DNA of 32,151 nucleotides from Lachnospiraceae bacterium (lineage in GTDB: Bacteria; Bacillota; Clostridia; Lachnospirales; Lachnospiraceae): positions 1-32,151 of the forward strand of contig QXWV01000072.1 in the NCBI GenBank assembly GCA_009911195.1, written 5' to 3'. The position numbers and the translations under genes are program-made. A model generated the notes under the pieces. The model saw nothing but the letters and a program-made list of their open reading frames with translations, ran no database searches and was not told the origin of the DNA. This document shows positions 1-7,097 of this stretch, in pieces (within the stretch, counting starts at the first letter, position 1; each line of letters begins with the position of its first letter).

Positions 1-1312
1 GTGTTAAAAAAGCCTCCAGCAGTTTATCCAGATAAACCGATTTAAACTGTTTGCTGGCCAGCGCCTGCTTCATAGGGGGCAGGCGCAGTATCGTTCCAAA
101 TACAGCCGCCATAGCCCGGTGGTTAGCGAATGCCTGATTATCAAAAATCAAGTTCTGTAAAGTGCCCTTTTCAATAGCTTGCAAAACAAACCTGTGGGTG
201 CTGTTCACCGGCGTTATCACTTGAATTGGCCTTCTTTCCAGTTCAATCGCTTTCGTGGGGCAGTTGCGGGCACATACGCCGCACCCCAGGCAAATCTCTT
301 CATCAATAACAGGGCGTTTGCCTCTTCCGCCATTTGTTCCAGATTCCTTAGCGGCAAGCCCTTCTGCCTTTTCTTCCATTGCAATCGCCAGTATCGGGCA
401 TACTTTCGCACATTTCCCACAGGAAATACACTTTTCCAGGGATACTTTTGGAATATAATTCGTAGTGGCCACCGGTTGCATAGGGCTAAACCTTCTTGCC
501 GCCTGCAATGCTTCACAGCAGCACCCACAACAGTTGCAGATAAATGCAGGATGCTCCCTCACATTTTCCCCTATCTGGACAAGATTGCTTTCATAAGACA
601 ATTCCAGCACTTCTTTTGCCTCTTCTTTGGAAATCAGCCTTGCATAATCCCCATGCTCCGCCAAAGACCTGGCCACATTGTCAAAAGTCAGGCACACATC
701 CCAGGGGGCATCTATCTCACAGGGCTTGTCCGCATGGTACATCTTGTGCCTGCAATAGCAAGTGCCCAAGCCGATATACTTGGCCTCCTCCACAATATGT
801 GTCGCCCTTTCATAATCCAGGATATGGTTCATTTTTTCATTTGTCAGCACCGGTTCTTGCACATAGACACGCCCTAGCCTCGTTTCCGTAGCAAAGAACA
901 AATCTTTCACAAAATCCTCTTCCACATTCATATATTGATAATACAATTCGCTCAGATATTTCTGGTCAATATCCCCCCTGGTACGCATCAGGGCAAATTC
1001 AATGAACCCGGCCATTGGCGGCGGCATCACAAACTGCCTTTGCCCATGATAGTTAGAATCCACCAAAAGCGCCTTCTCACAAAGGTGGTCCAGCAGTTTC
1101 TCCGCTTTTGCTTCCGTTGTTCCCCATATTTTTGCCGCTTTTTTCAAGGTAAATGGCCGTACTGGCAGCAAAGCCACCCACTTTGCCTCTTTTTCCGTAT
1201 ATAGCACCTGCAAAATCTTATATAAAGTTTCTGATGGTGGCGCCCCCTGTGTAAACCAGTTGATGCGTTCTTCCAGATTTTTATATGCATCCTTCGTTGT
1301 CAAATGTCCCAT
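1..1312 (-). CDS. 4Fe-4S dicluster ferredoxin-type protein with Cys-rich core, C-terminus cut by window edge
   Basis: One frame stays open for 437 codons from an ATG at 1312 to the left edge with no stop, so the gene is partial at its 3' end. A GGGGG ribosome binding site lies 5 bases before the ATG. Residues about 25-100 look like a winged-helix segment. Residues 185-207 carry scattered Cys (C185, C187, C198, C207). Residues 259-266 contain a dense CNCCGCCC run. Two classical ferredoxin motifs follow at C295/C298/C301/C305 and C341/C344/C347/C351, each ending CP as expected for [4Fe-4S] clusters. The family is seen in anaerobes as 4Fe-4S dicluster electron-transfer or sensor proteins, but I cannot name the reaction. 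No signal peptide or membrane segment is visible, so it is probably cytoplasmic. The electron-transfer role is inferred from the motifs alone. Confidence 0.85.
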   Translation of the reverse strand, partial: MGHLTTKDAYKNLEERINWFTQGAPPSETLYKILQVLYTEKEAKWVALLPVRPFTLKKAAKIWGTTEAKAEKLLDHLCEKALLVDSNYHGQRQFVMPPPMAGFIEFALMRTRGDIDQKYLSELYYQYMNVEEDFVKDLFFATETRLGRVYVQEPVLTNEKMNHILDYERATHIVEEAKYIGLGTCYCRHKMYHADKPCEIDAPWDVCLTFDNVARSLAEHGDYARLISKEEAKEVLELSYESNLVQIGENVREHPAFICNCCGCCCEALQAARRFSPMQPVATTNYIPKVSLEKCISCGKCAKVCPILAIAMEEKAEGLAAKESGTNGGRGKRPVIDEEICLGCGVCARNCPTKAIELERRPIQVITPVNSTHRFVLQAIEKGTLQNLIFDNQAFANHRAMAAVFGTILRLPPMKQALASKQFKSVYLDKLLEAFLT

Positions 1313-1341
1313 TATTACCCCCATTTCTGCACTGCTTTTGA

Positions 1342-1372
1342 TTCAGTTCTACTGAAGCTTTACGAATCGTAA
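1342..1372. promoter_or_regulatory. Two adjacent palindromes upstream of the 4Fe-4S gene
   Basis: TTCAGT-TCT-ACTGAA (1342-1356) and TTACGA-A-TCGTAA (1360-1372) are perfect inverted repeats in the 74-base gap between the SIR2 gene and the 4Fe-4S gene. They lie 30-60 bases before the 4Fe-4S start. A weak -10-like TATTAT on the minus strand precedes them. They look like operators for dimeric regulators; which regulator is unknown. Confidence 0.45.
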
Positions 1373-1386
1373 GTTTCCCTATAATA

Positions 1387-3192
1387 TCATTCCGACAAAC
1401 TATTCAAAACATCCGGTATTTCTTCATATTCATCAATCCAGATAATATTTAGACCCAATTTCCTATAATATGCTGTGCGGATATTGTCATCTATCTTTTG
1501 ATATATTTCCAATATCTCCTTGCCGGCTTTCCCGTTTCCATCCTTGTTCCCTGCTGTATCTTCTATTTTATTTTTAATCTCATCCCGTTTCAAAAATGCA
1601 AAATGCCTTGCCTCCTCCCCGCTCCTGGAGGACACATCCAATAATCTGCGCATATTCGGGTCTGTCAGCGAACTGCCAATAAAGAGGCACGTATTTTCCC
1701 GCAGCGAGCTTAACTGCACCAGATTTGACCAGGAATAAGAATCCCTGTAAACCCTATGATAATCTTCCTCCGAAAAAATGAGGTTTGGATTGTTTGTCCT
1801 TTTTTCATGTTCGCTGGGCAAATAGCCATGGACGTGGTAAATGTTAAGCCTGTCTGCCATCTGCCTGTCCTCATCGCAGGAAATCACATGATAGCGTATC
1901 TCCTTTTGCTCCAGCTTTCTTTCCAGCAAATCGTCAAAGTTATAGCTTATAATGCTCTTTATGCCGCAATGCAGGCGCTGAGGGGTCGAAATCTTCGCAA
2001 TAGCATTTAACAAATCTGTATCAATATTGACGCCATCTTTATAGAGTGCAGTATGAACTAACTGATAATAATTTTCATCCCGAAATGCTGCTTTTATATA
2101 TCTCATTTGCATTAACGGCGAACCCATTTTATTATTCCATGCAAGTTCACGCACCATTTGCTGCTCTTCAAAATTCAGCCCTTTTCCTTTGGTCAATTGA
2201 TTCAGCATATAGATATGCAGCTTTTTAATCAAAACATCCCACAAAGGGATTCCCCCGTCCTTTGAAACGCCTGCACCTAAAAACAGCACCAAATCTTCTT
2301 TTCCAAAAGCTGTTTTCATTTGTTCAATATACCGTTCTTTTTCCTTGCCGCTCTGCCTGTCCGCATTATCAGCAACTATTACATCTTCAATAAATGCTTG
2401 TTTTGGGTTAATCAAATACTGCGCATAAGATGCTTCCGGGTCTGTCCGCTGCTCCAAATCCTCCTTATCCCAAATCGTTACATTTGAACTAAATTTTGCT
2501 CTCATTTCCTGAGGAATTATAATATTGAATATGAGCAGATACAGGCTGCTTTTTGGAGCTTCCCAAAGCCTTTGTGCCGCTTCCCTACACAACGCGGAAG
2601 TATTCTTCCTCTCAGGATTGATATACTTGATGATGCATTTTACCTCCCCCTCCATATCTTCCAGCCCCTCCGGAAGAACCATGTCAATCCCCTTATACTC
2701 TTTTTCAAATGCCACGCCAAACGTGTCTTTCCCTTCCTTTTTCGCCAAATCCGTCAGCAGGGAAAACACCATATTTTCAAACGCAAGCGCTGATTCTACT
2801 GCTGTCAGCGCTTGCGTCTCCTCTCCATAGGAGCTGTTTTCATCCCTGACTTTTCCCACTACTTCATCCACATCAATATTTTCTATATTGCCATCAAACT
2901 TCTCCGTAAATGTCCATACTCCCCTGCTCTCATTCTGAATCAGCCCACATTTTTTTAGATAAGTCCTTGCCCAAGCCATGCGATATGAAATTTCACTTCT
3001 TCTATTGGAGCCTTTATGCAAAATACGCGTAACATCCTCAGGAAGCCCCATAATCTTAATGGCCTCTTCATCCAGTTCTTCTATAGTGGCCTTTCCCTCT
3101 TTATTCTGTAGAGCCATGAGTATTGGTTTTATCGTCTTCTCAAACCCAGGAATCTCATTGTTATCCGTTTTTTCATTGTATAAGTACATCAT
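1387..3192 (-). CDS. Mrr_N / PD-(D/E)XK-like / SIR2 fusion protein, putative anti-phage effector
   Basis: This 601-residue protein has three parts. Residues about 14-100 resemble the Mrr N-terminal winged helix (RMAWARTYLKKCGLI at 71-85 is typical). Residues about 125-245 resemble a restriction-endonuclease fold with a possible PD-(D/E)XK site: GID at 168-170 (D170) and EVK at 183-185. Residues about 298-520 form a SIR2-like domain with GAGVS at 306-310, YNFDD at 417-421 (candidate N418 and D420), HVHG at 453-456 (candidate catalytic H455) and a late FIGSSLTDPNMRRLL segment. SIR2 domains in ThsA, DSR and SIR2-HerA systems degrade NAD+ on phage infection, and Mrr-type domains cut modified DNA. 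Combining both in one chain suggests an abortive-infection role, which is inference. AGGGGG precedes two consecutive ATG codons; spacing favours the second (3189). It starts 56 bases after the importer operon. No HerA, ThsB or methylase partner is adjacent. Confidence 0.85.
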   Translation of the reverse strand: MMYLYNEKTDNNEIPGFEKTIKPILMALQNKEGKATIEELDEEAIKIMGLPEDVTRILHKGSNRRSEISYRMAWARTYLKKCGLIQNESRGVWTFTEKFDGNIENIDVDEVVGKVRDENSSYGEETQALTAVESALAFENMVFSLLTDLAKKEGKDTFGVAFEKEYKGIDMVLPEGLEDMEGEVKCIIKYINPERKNTSALCREAAQRLWEAPKSSLYLLIFNIIIPQEMRAKFSSNVTIWDKEDLEQRTDPEASYAQYLINPKQAFIEDVIVADNADRQSGKEKERYIEQMKTAFGKEDLVLFLGAGVSKDGGIPLWDVLIKKLHIYMLNQLTKGKGLNFEEQQMVRELAWNNKMGSPLMQMRYIKAAFRDENYYQLVHTALYKDGVNIDTDLLNAIAKISTPQRLHCGIKSIISYNFDDLLERKLEQKEIRYHVISCDEDRQMADRLNIYHVHGYLPSEHEKRTNNPNLIFSEEDYHRVYRDSYSWSNLVQLSSLRENTCLFIGSSLTDPNMRRLLDVSSRSGEEARHFAFLKRDEIKNKIEDTAGNKDGNGKAGKEILEIYQKIDDNIRTAYYRKLGLNIIWIDEYEEIPDVLNSLSE

Positions 3193-3202
3193 AGTTCCCC
3201 CT

Positions 3203-3224
3203 TTTGTATACCTTCATTTGTATA
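3203..3224. repeat. Short direct repeat TTTGTATA upstream of the SIR2 fusion gene
   Basis: Two exact copies of TTTGTATA (3203-3210 and 3217-3224; TATACAAA on the coding strand) are spaced 14 bases start to start. They lie directly before the ribosome binding site of the Mrr/SIR2 gene. They could be regulatory half-sites or chance in an AT-rich leader. No convincing -35/-10 pair was seen for this gene. Confidence 0.3.
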
Positions 3225-3248
3225 TGCCTATCCGGCCTGTCCGCTTGC

Positions 3249-4145
3249 TTAGTTTCCTAACAACCCCTTCTTTTCAAGGAACTCCCTTGCCACTTCCTTA
3301 TCTTCCTTTCCGTTTACTTCCACCTCATAGTTCATCTGCTGCATTTCATCTTCGGAAATCAGCCCATTCAACTTTTCCAACACTGCCTGCAGCTTCGGAT
3401 ACTTTTCCAGAGCATCTTTCCTCACCACTGTACCCGCATCAAAGGTTTCAAAGAAAACATTATCGTCCGTAAGCAGCACCAGATTATTCGCCGCCAACTG
3501 TGCATCTGTAGTAAACGCATTGATTACATCCACTTCCTGATTTTTCAGCGCCTCATATTTTAAAGCAATCTCCATCTGCACTGTATCTTTAAAATTCATA
3601 TTATAAGCTTCACAGAGCCTGGGAAAACCTGTCTCCAGCTCAATATAATCCGGATTCCCCCCAAAAACCAGTTCCCCGGAAGCTACTGCCAAGTCCGAAT
3701 AGGTAGCCAGCCCGTATTGTTTGGCCGTTTCTTCCCTGACCGCAAGGCCATAAGTATTAGAAAAACCATACAACCCCGTCCAGGTTAGCCCCATATTTCC
3801 ATATTCCTCCAGTAGCTGGGTATATAAAGCGTCATCATCCTTTTCCATTTCCTCTTTTTTCAATACATTCAGCCACGCCGTCCTCGTATACTCCGGGTAT
3901 AAATCGAAATCCCCCTTCACAAGCGCCGGGTGGATATTCGTTGTGCCGCCGCCCACTCCTTTCGTAATTTCCACATTGTAATCCGTCTCTTCCTCAATTA
4001 GTTGGGCAATAATCTCCGTCAAAATATACTGCTCCGTCATCGGCTTTGAAGCAATCTTTATTGTTCCCTTCTCCCCACATCCTCCAAGAAGCAGCACCGC
4101 TGCCACGAAAATTAATAGAAAACTTCCCTTTTTCATCTGTTTCAT
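3249..4145 (-). CDS. OpuCC/OsmF-type quaternary-amine ABC transporter substrate-binding lipoprotein
   Basis: The 298-residue product starts with a basic, hydrophobic signal peptide ending in a lipobox (LLGGC), so it should be lipid-anchored outside the membrane. The mature part begins with TIKIASKPMTEQYIL and continues with KGVGGGTTNIHPAL and DLYPEYTRTAW. These segments are typical of the OpuAC family (glycine betaine, choline or carnitine binding, OpuCC/OsmF/ProX subgroup). It is the last gene of a permease-ATPase-binding protein operon, 21 bases after the ATPase gene. AAAGG precedes the ATG by about 10 bases. The ligand cannot be assigned from the sequence; choline, betaine, carnitine or ergothioneine-type betaines are all possible. 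Confidence 0.9.
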   Translation of the reverse strand: MKQMKKGSFLLIFVAAVLLLGGCGEKGTIKIASKPMTEQYILTEIIAQLIEEETDYNVEITKGVGGGTTNIHPALVKGDFDLYPEYTRTAWLNVLKKEEMEKDDDALYTQLLEEYGNMGLTWTGLYGFSNTYGLAVREETAKQYGLATYSDLAVASGELVFGGNPDYIELETGFPRLCEAYNMNFKDTVQMEIALKYEALKNQEVDVINAFTTDAQLAANNLVLLTDDNVFFETFDAGTVVRKDALEKYPKLQAVLEKLNGLISEDEMQQMNYEVEVNGKEDKEVAREFLEKKGLLGN

Positions 4146-4166
4146 ATTTTTTCATCCTTTCTCTTT

Positions 4167-4892
4167 TTATAGGCAAAGCAACCGTTTCACAAATTCATCC
4201 TTCGGCATACTCCGCAGTTCCTCCCCTGTTCCTTCCTGCCAGACAGCCCCTTCCTTCATAATCAGGATACGGCTTCCCAGTTTAAAAGCTTCCCCGATAT
4301 CATGGGTAATAAACACTACGGTAACCCCTGTTTTGCGCTGCAGGGCCAGCACCTCCTCCTGCAGCCCTTTCCTTGTAATCTCGTCCACCGCCCCGAAAGG
4401 CTCGTCCATCAGAAGAATGTCGGGCTCTGCCGCCATAGCCCTGGCAATGCCCACCCGCTGCTGCTGCCCTCCTGACAACTGCCTTGGAAAACGGATAGCC
4501 AAATCCTCCGGAAGCTGTACCAATTCCAACATTTTTTTGGCAAGCCTCCTTTTCTCCCCTTTGGATACTTTACCCTTAAGCCCGGGAACATAGCAGATAT
4601 TTTCTTCCACCGTCATATGTGGAAAGAGCTTAGCACCCTGCACCGCATAACCTATGCTGCGGCGTACAGCCACCAAATCTTCATCCGGCAAAGGCCGCCC
4701 GTTTACTGCCACTTCCCCCTCTGTGGGCACCACCAGCCCGTTTATCAGCTTTAACAAAGTTGTTTTTCCACACCCCGATGGCCCGATAATAACAATAAAT
4801 TCTCCCTTTTCCACTGCCAGGGATACATCTTTCAGCACTTCATTTTCACCATAGGATGCCCTACAATGCCTTATCTCTATCACTTTACTCAA
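4167..4892 (-). CDS. OpuCA-like ABC transporter ATP-binding protein without CBS domains
   Basis: This 241-residue ATPase powers the adjacent importer from the cytoplasmic side. It shows Walker A GPSGCGKTT (37-45), signature LSGGQQQR (139-146), Walker B ILLMDEP (159-165) and the switch histidine H197 in FITHD. It resembles the ATPases of the OpuCA/ProV group. Family members that respond to osmotic strength usually carry C-terminal CBS domains and approach 380-400 residues. This one stops just after the nucleotide-binding domain, so that regulatory module is missing. Its start overlaps the end of the permease gene by 8 bases, indicating translational coupling. Confidence 0.9.
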   Translation of the reverse strand: MSKVIEIRHCRASYGENEVLKDVSLAVEKGEFIVIIGPSGCGKTTLLKLINGLVVPTEGEVAVNGRPLPDEDLVAVRRSIGYAVQGAKLFPHMTVEENICYVPGLKGKVSKGEKRRLAKKMLELVQLPEDLAIRFPRQLSGGQQQRVGIARAMAAEPDILLMDEPFGAVDEITRKGLQEEVLALQRKTGVTVVFITHDIGEAFKLGSRILIMKEGAVWQEGTGEELRSMPKDEFVKRLLCL

Positions 4893-5520
4893 TGCCGTAC
4901 CTCCTGTTTACCTTCTTTTCCGCCCTGGAAAGAAGGAAATCGCTAAGCAGGGCAAGCAAGGCAATCAACAATGAACCCGCTGCTGTCAGCGTCATATTAT
5001 AAGTGGTAATCCCCCTGTAAATAGCAGACCCTAAACCGCCCGCCCCTATGAACGAAGCAATGCCCCCCATAGCGATAATCATCACCACCATATTCCGGAA
5101 ACCGCTGATAATCACAGGCAGAGCCAGCGGCAGCTTAATCCCTAGCAGCATTTGCCTCTTATCCGCCCCCAAGCCCTCGGACACTTCCAGGATACTGGCA
5201 TCCACATTGGTCAGGCCAGTATAAGTATTCCTCACAATAGGAAGCAGCCCATATACCGTAAGGGAAATTATCGCCGTCTTATTTCCAATCCCCGTAAATG
5301 GAATTAAAAAACCAAGCAATGAGATGGAAGGAATCGTATAAATCACATTGATTATCCCCAAAATAATGCCGGCTGCCTTTTTATGCCTGCTAATCCAAAT
5401 CCCTATGGCAATCCCCAGCACTCCCGCACAAAGCACTGCTGTCAATGAAATCCTGATATGCTCCAGCAGGCAGGTGACAAAAAACTCCCGCCGCTCCCAA
5501 AGTATTTCCATAAGCTGCAT
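4885..5520 (-). CDS. OpuCB/OpuCD-like ABC transporter permease
   Basis: The 211-residue membrane protein has about five to six hydrophobic segments. An EAA-type loop (SEGLGADKRQMLLGIKLPLA) contacts the ATPase in this family, and the length is normal for a betaine/choline permease. It is the first gene of the importer operon and the only permease in it, so the channel is probably a homodimer; OpuC systems often have two different permeases. AGGAG lies 8 bases before the ATG. The promoter and palindrome just upstream suggest the operon is controlled separately from the MATE gene. Confidence 0.9.
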   Translation of the reverse strand: MQLMEILWERREFFVTCLLEHIRISLTAVLCAGVLGIAIGIWISRHKKAAGIILGIINVIYTIPSISLLGFLIPFTGIGNKTAIISLTVYGLLPIVRNTYTGLTNVDASILEVSEGLGADKRQMLLGIKLPLALPVIISGFRNMVVMIIAMGGIASFIGAGGLGSAIYRGITTYNMTLTAAGSLLIALLALLSDFLLSRAEKKVNRRYGIE

Positions 5521-5549
5521 GGTTTCTACTCCTTTTACCGCTTTTTTGT

Positions 5550-5602
5550 ATAGAACAAACGTTCTATTTCCTTACTATAAACCTATTCTTCCCGCTTGTC
5601 AA
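5550..5602 (-). promoter_or_regulatory. Sigma-70-type promoter with operator palindrome for the quaternary-amine importer operon
   Basis: On the minus strand TTGACA (5602-5597) and TATAGT (5579-5574) are separated by exactly 17 bases, with the -35 box inside the 3' end of the MATE gene. The predicted transcription start falls at about 5567. There an 18-base palindrome begins, ATAGAAC-AAAC-GTTCTAT (5550-5567). A dimeric repressor bound here would block initiation. The core GAAC-AAAC-GTTC fits the Gram-positive LexA consensus GAACRNRYGTTC, but a TetR-family operator is an equally good reading. Confidence 0.7.
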
Positions 5603-6953
5603 GAAGCAATGCCCGAAACATTCTTCCGAGGACAATCACTGCCGCCGCCGCCAAAATAATTTCCGTTGTTGTCTGCGCATAAGCCAGGCCATAAAGGGGG
5701 AAAAGCGTATTCAATATTATAATTGCCGGTATTTCCATAATTATTTTTCTTAAGATGGCGAAAAAGAAAGCTTTTTTCCCCATTCCCACTGCCTGGAATA
5801 CGCCCACTGCCAGAAAATCCATGCAAAGAAAAGGAAGTGCCAGACACATTCCCCGCAGGAAGCTGGAGCCATAAGCCACAATGCTTTCATTCTTGATAAA
5901 CAGGCGAATCATAAATCCTGACCCCAAATAATAGCCCGCAGTAACAGCTACTAAAAAGGAAATCGTATATTTCGCCGAGAATAAAATTGTCTGTTTCATT
6001 CTCTTATAATTGCCAGAGGCATAATTATAGCTAATTAAAGGCATAATCCCCTGAGAAAAACCAAGCGCCACATTGATAGGCACCATATTTATTTTCTGCG
6101 AAATCCCCATGGCTGCCACTGCATCCGCCCCGAAGGAAGAAGTAAAATTGTTTAATACTGTCATCCCCGTCACATTTAGTAGATTCTGAATAGCCGCCGG
6201 AATTCCCACCCCACATATCCCCGCAATAATTTCCTTTTTTATATGGAACATTTTCGGGTTAATGCAAACATAGGTATTCTTTCTCTTAGCAAAAAGCAAT
6301 ATAAAGAAATACAGGCAGGCAACACAGTTCGATAAAAACGTTGCAAGCCCCGCCCCTGCTGCCCCCATGCCTAACCCCTGGGGAAGGATAAACAGCGGGT
6401 CCAGCAGAATATTTAAAGCGCAGCCGCTCATCGTTCCGATGCTGGCATGCAATGTGCTCCCTTCCGACCGTACCATATAAGCCATCACCACATTAAGTAT
6501 GGCCGGCGCTGCCCCAAAGCAGACTGTCCATTTTAAATATTGCCCAGTGGCCGCAAACGTCTCCCCGTCCGTTCCCAACAAAGCTAATAACGGGTTCTTT
6601 GCAATTGTACAAAGCAGTGAAAACATCACGCCGCAAAATACGGTACAATAAAAACCGAACGCAGACACCCTGCGTACCTTATCGTATTCTTTGCTCCCCA
6701 AAGCACGGCTCATCAGGCTGGAGCTCCCTACGCCGAATAAATTATTTACCGCATTGAAAGCCAGCAAAACAGGGGCTGCCAAACTCACCGCCGCATTTTC
6801 CACCGGATTGTTTAACATCCCCACGAAATAAGTATCCGCTAAATTATAAATCACCATCACCAAAGAACTGATAACAGTAGGCACTGCCATCGACATGGCC
6901 GCTTTCCCTATTGGTGCTTCTTCAAATAAATACAGTTTCTTCTTGTCTTCCAT
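5583..6953 (-). CDS. MATE-family multidrug/cation efflux transporter
   Basis: The 456-residue product is highly hydrophobic with about twelve membrane segments and the duplicated layout of MATE exporters. Its N-terminus (GKAAMSMAVPTVISSLVMVI, then YNLADTYFVGML) is typical of the DinF/MepA branch. MATE proteins expel cationic drugs or metabolites using a Na+ or H+ gradient. I place the start at 6953 (MEDKKKLYLF). An in-frame ATG at 7061 would put the predicted -10 box inside the gene, and the extra 36 residues do not resemble the family. GGAAGGAG lies about 13 bases before 6953. The substrate is unknown. Confidence 0.92.
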   Translation of the reverse strand: MEDKKKLYLFEEAPIGKAAMSMAVPTVISSLVMVIYNLADTYFVGMLNNPVENAAVSLAAPVLLAFNAVNNLFGVGSSSLMSRALGSKEYDKVRRVSAFGFYCTVFCGVMFSLLCTIAKNPLLALLGTDGETFAATGQYLKWTVCFGAAPAILNVVMAYMVRSEGSTLHASIGTMSGCALNILLDPLFILPQGLGMGAAGAGLATFLSNCVACLYFFILLFAKRKNTYVCINPKMFHIKKEIIAGICGVGIPAAIQNLLNVTGMTVLNNFTSSFGADAVAAMGISQKINMVPINVALGFSQGIMPLISYNYASGNYKRMKQTILFSAKYTISFLVAVTAGYYLGSGFMIRLFIKNESIVAYGSSFLRGMCLALPFLCMDFLAVGVFQAVGMGKKAFFFAILRKIIMEIPAIIILNTLFPLYGLAYAQTTTEIILAAAAVIVLGRMFRALLLDKREE

Positions 6954-6990
6954 TTCTGTAAAATTACTCCTTCCAAAGCAAACTGTATTA

Positions 6991-6999
6991 ATTATAGCA
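6991..6999 (-). promoter_or_regulatory. Extended -10 promoter of the MATE gene
   Basis: TGCTATAAT on the minus strand is a perfect extended -10 element, about 38 bases before the chosen MATE start codon. No good -35 box lies 17 bases upstream, which is usual for extended -10 promoters. Confidence 0.6.
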
Positions 7000-7030
7000 C
7001 TATATGGAGAATAAAATATAAAAAAAATAT

Positions 7031-7080
7031 AAAAATCCGTAAAATCGTAACAGTCCGGCATCGCACTGTGCCGGACTGTT
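7031..7080 (-). terminator. Rho-independent terminator after the GH36 operon
   Basis: A perfect 12-bp stem, AACAGTCCGGCA paired with TGCCGGACTGTT (7049-7060 and 7069-7080), has an 8-base loop. On the minus strand it is followed by T-rich sequence (ATTTTACGGATTTTT). It starts 17 bases after the stop codon of the GH36 gene and separates that operon from the MATE promoter. Confidence 0.85.
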
Positions 7081-7097
7081 ATCCATAATCAGCCATG

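Noticed and set aside
179-877. A 232-codon plus-strand open frame
   Set aside because: It is the reverse of the Cys-rich 4Fe-4S gene, which has intact ferredoxin motifs in an uninterrupted minus-strand frame across the same bases.
6954-7061. N-terminal extension of the MATE protein to an ATG at 7061
   Set aside because: The extension contains the extended -10 box TGCTATAAT, is not family-like and lacks a ribosome binding site.
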